64,000 nt of DNA from Melastoma dodecandrum (Eukaryota; Streptophyta; Magnoliopsida; Myrtales; Melastomataceae): positions 124,001 to 188,000 of the forward strand of contig JARUPY010000281.1 in the NCBI GenBank assembly GCA_029817715.1, in the 5' to 3' direction. The notes under the pieces are model-generated. The model searched no databases. It saw only the letters and a program-made list of their open reading frames with translations, and was not told the DNA's origin. Shown in pieces: positions 61,221 to 64,000 of the stretch; within the stretch, counting starts at the first letter, position 1; each line of letters starts with the position of its first letter. The translations under genes were made by a program, and so were the position numbers.

Positions 61221-61863
61221 GTGTCCCCCGTGCTGTTGGGGCTGCTGGTCCAGGCGGCGGGCCTGACGGTGGCGGTCAGCGGCGTGTCGATCGTGCTCGG
61301 CCTCGCGCTGGGCCTCGCGGTCTCGGCCGCGTCGCTGTCGCGGCGGCGCCTCCTGTCGGTCCCGGCGCGGCTCTACGTCTCGTTCTTTCGCGGCGTGCCG
61401 CTGCTGGTGCAGCTGCTGCTCATCTACAACCTCCTGCCGGCCGTCGGCATCGACGTCCCGGGCGTCGTCGCGGCCGTCGTCGGGCTGACGCTCTGCACCT
61501 CGGCCTATCAGGCCGAGAACCTGCGCGGCGGCTTCCTCAGCGTGCCGCGCGGCCTCATCGAGGCGGCCGACATGGCGGGGCTCGACGGCTTCCAGCAGTT
61601 CCGGCGCATCCGCGCCCCCATCGCGCTCACGCTGACCCTGCCGACGCTGGTCAGCGAGGCCATCATGATCCTCAAGGCTTCCTCCCTGGTCTCGGTGGTG
61701 GGGGTCGTCGAGCTCTCGCGCATGGCGCAGGACCTCGCCTCCAGCACCTACCGGCCGCTCCCCATGTTCGCCACGGGCGGGCGCCCTCTATCTCGCCATC
61801 GACTGGACGGTGGCGGGGCTCGGCCACGTCCTCGAACGCCGCGCCCGGTGGGGGCGCGCGTGA
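61221..61863 (+). CDS. Polar amino acid ABC permease 1, frameshifted near the end
   Basis: A HisM/YxeN-like permease with about five TM helices: SFFRGVPLLVQLLLIYNLLP, then AYQAENLRGGFLSVPRGLIE AADMAGLDGFQQFRRIRAPI (EAA loop) and ILKASSLVSVVGVVELSRMA. At 61779-61781 one G too many shifts the frame; the natural end (ALYLAIDWTVAGLGHVLERR ARWGRA) reads in the next frame with TGA 61861-61863. The unshifted frame runs into the next gene (61943). Function is likely lost or weakened if the insertion is real. Confidence 0.88.
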
Positions 61864-61868
61864 GGGAA

Positions 61869-61949
61869 CCCACCTCGATCAGTGCTGCGTCTTTTGCCCC
61901 TCCGGAAGACGTGGAGGCGTCCCATGACAGCAGCACTGATTGAGGTGGG
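61869..61949. promoter_or_regulatory. Stem-loop over the start of permease 2
   Basis: 61869-61888 and 61930-61949 are complementary over 20 bases with one mismatch (arm end TCAGTGCTGC / GCAGCACTGA). The 41-base loop contains the GGAGG ribosome site and ATG 61924; an inner GTCTT...AAGAC pair adds structure. Folded, the message would hold codons 3-9 in the stem and could limit translation. Function inferred. Confidence 0.5.
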
Positions 61950-62622
61950 AGCCCTGAGCGTCGATTGGGGATTCCTGGCCGAGAAGCTGCCCGACGTGCT
62001 GTCGGCGGCCGGCGTCACCGTGGAGGTCTGGGTGGCCAGCGCGGCCTCGGGCATCGCGCTCGGCGCCGCCGTGGCGGTCGCCCGGCGCTTCGGGCCCCGC
62101 CCCTTGGACCTCCTGCTCAAGCTCTACGTCGAGGTGCTGCGGGGCTCGCCCTTCCTGGTGCAGCTCTTCCTGCTCTATTTCGGCGGGCCCTTCGTGGGCC
62201 TGTCGCTCGATCCCATCCCGGCCGGCCTCCTGGCCCTGGCCCTTTACGGGGGCGCCTATTACAGCGAGATCGTCAGGGCGGGCTTCGACGCCGTGCCGCC
62301 CGGCCATACGGAGGCCGCCGCCTGCCTGGGCTTCACCCGCACCCAGACCGTGCTGCGCATCCAACTGCCGGAGATGACCGTGCTGGTGCTGCCGGCCCTG
62401 GTCAACATGACCATCCTCTTGCTCAAGGAGACGGCGGTGCTCTCCGTCATCACGGTTCCCGAACTCACGCTGGAGATCAGTTCCATCGGCTCCGAGACCT
62501 ATCGATTCGTCGAGGCCCTGTCGCTGCTGGCCCTGTTCTACTGGGGCCTCGTCGAGGCCTGCGGACACCTCGGCCGCTTCGCCGAGGCGCGCCTGTCGCG
62601 GTTCCGGTTCGCCGGCCCATGA
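61924..62622 (+). CDS. Polar amino acid ABC permease 2
   Basis: A 232-residue HisM/GltJ-type permease with five TM helices. EVLRGSPFLVQLFLLYFGGP, then GLLALALYGGAYYSEIVRAG FDAVPPGHTEAAACLGFTRT QTVLRIQLPE (EAA loop) and NMTILLLKETAVLSVITVPE. ATG 61924 with GGAGG eight bases upstream. Stop overlaps the ATPase ATG by four bases. Pairs with permease 1. Confidence 0.94.
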   Translation: MTAALIEVGALSVDWGFLAEKLPDVLSAAGVTVEVWVASAASGIALGAAVAVARRFGPRPLDLLLKLYVEVLRGSPFLVQLFLLYFGGPFVGLSLDPIPAGLLALALYGGAYYSEIVRAGFDAVPPGHTEAAACLGFTRTQTVLRIQLPEMTVLVLPALVNMTILLLKETAVLSVITVPELTLEISSIGSETYRFVEALSLLALFYWGLVEACGHLGRFAEARLSRFRFAGP

Positions 62623-63419
62623 GCGTCGGGGCGAACGGGACCGCCCTGTCGGTCCGGGGCCTCGTCAAGCGCTTCGGCGACCACGAGGTGCTCTCCGGCA
62701 TCGACCTCGACGTCCCGGCCGGGCGCGTCACCTGCCTCATCGGCCCCTCGGGCTCGGGCAAGAGCACGCTGCTGCGCTGCATGGCCTTCCTGGAGGAGCC
62801 CAGCGCCGGCACGATCCTGGTCGGCGGGGAGCCGCTCGGCTTCGTCGAGGGGCCGGAGGGGCGTCGGCGCCTGCCCGCGGCCCGGATCCGCGCGGTGCGG
62901 TCCGGCATCGGCATGGTGTTCCAGCAGTTCAACCTGTGGCCCCACATGACGGCGCTCGGCAACGTCACGGAAGCGTTGCGCGTCGTGCGCCGCATGGGTC
63001 GGGCCGAGGCCGAGGCGCGGGGCCTCGCCCAGCTCCGCAAGGTCGGGCTCGAGGCCCGGGCCGGGCACTATCCCTCGCAGCTCTCCGGCGGCCAGCAGCA
63101 GCGGGTGGCGATCGCCCGCGCCCTGGCGCTGGAACCGGAGATCCTGCTGTTCGACGAGCCGACCGCCTCGCTCGATCCGGAGCTGACCGGCGAGGTGCTG
63201 GACGTGATGCGCGACCTCGGCGCCGAAGGCATGACCATGGTCGTCGTCACCCATGAGATCGGCTTCGCGGCCTCCGTGGGCGAGCGGATCGCCTTCCTGG
63301 ACGGCGGCCGCATCCTGCTCCAGGGCGCGCCGCGCGACATCTTCGGCAAGCCGCGCCATCCCCGGCTCGACCGCTTCCTCGATACCTACCTCGACCGCGG
63401 CGCCGCCATGCTGGTGTGA
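62619..63419 (+). CDS. Polar amino acid ABC ATPase
   Basis: A 266-residue GlnQ/HisP-type ATPase. Walker A GPSGSGKST, Q-loop VFQQFNLWPHMTALGNV, signature LSGGQQQRVAIARAL, Walker B ILLFDEPTASLDPEL and H-loop VVVTHEIGFA. The loop after the P-loop (AFLEEPSAGTILVGGEPLGF) is typical for amino acid importers. Last gene of the operon. Confidence 0.96.
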   Translation: MSVGANGTALSVRGLVKRFGDHEVLSGIDLDVPAGRVTCLIGPSGSGKSTLLRCMAFLEEPSAGTILVGGEPLGFVEGPEGRRRLPAARIRAVRSGIGMVFQQFNLWPHMTALGNVTEALRVVRRMGRAEAEARGLAQLRKVGLEARAGHYPSQLSGGQQQRVAIARALALEPEILLFDEPTASLDPELTGEVLDVMRDLGAEGMTMVVVTHEIGFAASVGERIAFLDGGRILLQGAPRDIFGKPRHPRLDRFLDTYLDRGAAMLV

Positions 63420-63490
63420 TGACGTTTCGGGCCGAAGCGCCTGGTCGGCCCCGGCCCGCCAGATCGGGTCGTGTGTGACACTCTCTCCGT

Positions 63491-63622
63491 CGTCATGGCG
63501 AGCGGAGCGACGCCATCCAGACGCGTGGTGAGCGCCGAGCCAGGCGGGGAAGGCACCACGCGCGGGCCGCATCCTGAACCCTGGCCTGGATTGCGTCGTC
63601 GCTTTCGCTCCTCGCAATGACG
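63491..63622. repeat. Dispersed palindromic repeat, copy B
   Basis: Left end CGTCATGGCGAGCGGAGCGA then CGCCATCCAG (63491-63520); right end CTGGATTGCGTCGTCGC then CTCCTCGCAATGACG (63586-63622), its inverse. An inner CGCGTGGTG/CACCACGCG pair makes a second hairpin. Same family as 22901-23033. Confidence 0.82.
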
Positions 63623-63683
63623 GTGGAGCGAGATGGATCACACGGCGCGAGCTCGCAGAACGCGTATGACGGCGGCCCTGCGC

Positions 63684-64000
63684 TCAGGCAGGAAGGCCGT
63701 GGTGGATGGCGCCCAGCACCGCCTCCCGCGCGGCACCGGCCGGCTGATCGAGGCCGAGCCGTCCCAGAATGCCGTCGACGACGCCGGTCGGCACGCCGCC
63801 CTGGCCGCCGCTCGTGCCCGTGATGGTCGCCAGCGCCCCCTGGACATCCGCCGCCGTGACGGTCGACGCCGCGCCGCCGTCGGGCAGCGTGACGCCGAGG
63901 TCGGCCGCATAGTCGCCGAGCAGGTGGTGGTCGGCGATCCCGTCGACCACGATGCCGGCGGCGACCGCGGTGCCGAGCCGCGACGTGCCGTAGAGCCGGC
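63684..64000 (-). CDS. Hypothetical protein, C-terminal part, runs off the window
   Basis: The frame is open from 64000 to its stop at 63684 and encodes at least 105 residues: YGTSRLGTAVAAGIVVDGIA DHHLLGDYAADLGVTLPDGG, then TVTAADVQGALATITGTSGG and VVDGILGRLGLDQPAGAARE AVLGAIHHGLPA. Ala/Gly/Asp-rich, without TM. The true start lies beyond the edge. No family recognised. Confidence 0.5.
   Translation of the reverse strand, partial: RLYGTSRLGTAVAAGIVVDGIADHHLLGDYAADLGVTLPDGGAASTVTAADVQGALATITGTSGGQGGVPTGVVDGILGRLGLDQPAGAAREAVLGAIHHGLPA

Overview
The window is very GC-rich (about 70 percent by eye), densely packed chromosomal DNA with many 1-8 base start/stop overlaps. The gene content points to an alphaproteobacterium of the Hyphomicrobiales, probably close to Methylobacteriaceae: HrcA, minCDE, ispG, a two-domain NadE, a GcrA-like domain, a DUF6456-like protein, LuxR and AraC regulators, and dispersed palindromic repeats of the kind common in that order. 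The placement is inference; there is no rRNA or marker alignment here.

Layout. 1-2.4 kb: end of an EmrAB-type efflux operon and its divergent TetR regulator. 2.4-7.3 kb: class II aldolase, a lower-GC methyltransferase and an unknown membrane protein, then an IS5-family element that splits a small coiled-coil gene. 7.3-9.5 kb: minCDE with two tiny look-alike membrane proteins behind it. 9.7-21.7 kb: an accessory stretch of small secreted or unknown proteins, regulators, a duplicated 213-residue family, an RTX fragment and a Sco protein. 21.9-23.4 kb: an AT-rich island remnant with an orphan gene and a broken integrase. 23.4-26.6 kb: hrcA and a GGDEF-EAL protein. 26.8-34 kb: a LacI regulator, an array of four 28-bp operator-like repeats, a sulfatase and an SsuABC-like transporter, then a flavin monooxygenase. 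34-38.5 kb: WYL regulator, VOC protein, an S24-type repressor with two matching operators facing a small GcrA-like/unknown/DUF6456 cluster, and a family 9 glycosyltransferase. 38.6-43.4 kb: orphan HicB, nadE, an unusual two-TM protein that looks like a degenerate archaemetzincin, and a cysteine hydrolase. 43.4-49.5 kb: FetAB-like exporter, tRNA-Sec, ispG, Rmf-like protein, ppa, an acetyltransferase and a DEAD-box helicase. 49.8-54.5 kb: histidine degradation genes hutF, hutI and hutH around a perfect HutC-like operator. 54.6-57.9 kb: two separate Xre/RES toxin-antitoxin pairs facing each other across a two-domain unknown gene. 58.1-63.4 kb: L,D-transpeptidase, then a YxeK/YtnJ-like monooxygenase divergent from a complete polar amino acid ABC transporter.

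Five genes carry apparent frameshifts (solute-binding protein at 11.7 kb, GcrA-like gene at 36.2 kb, DEAD helicase tail at 48.2 kb, hutF end at 50.4 kb, permease end at 61.8 kb), mostly single-base changes in or beside short homopolymers, and a VOC gene has an in-frame TAA. Either the assembly has residual indel errors or there is real decay; reads must decide.

The best candidates for something undescribed are the pseudo-archaemetzincin/two-TM protein (41121-42290), the paired RES modules with the gene between them, and the four-unit operator array upstream of the sulfatase operon.
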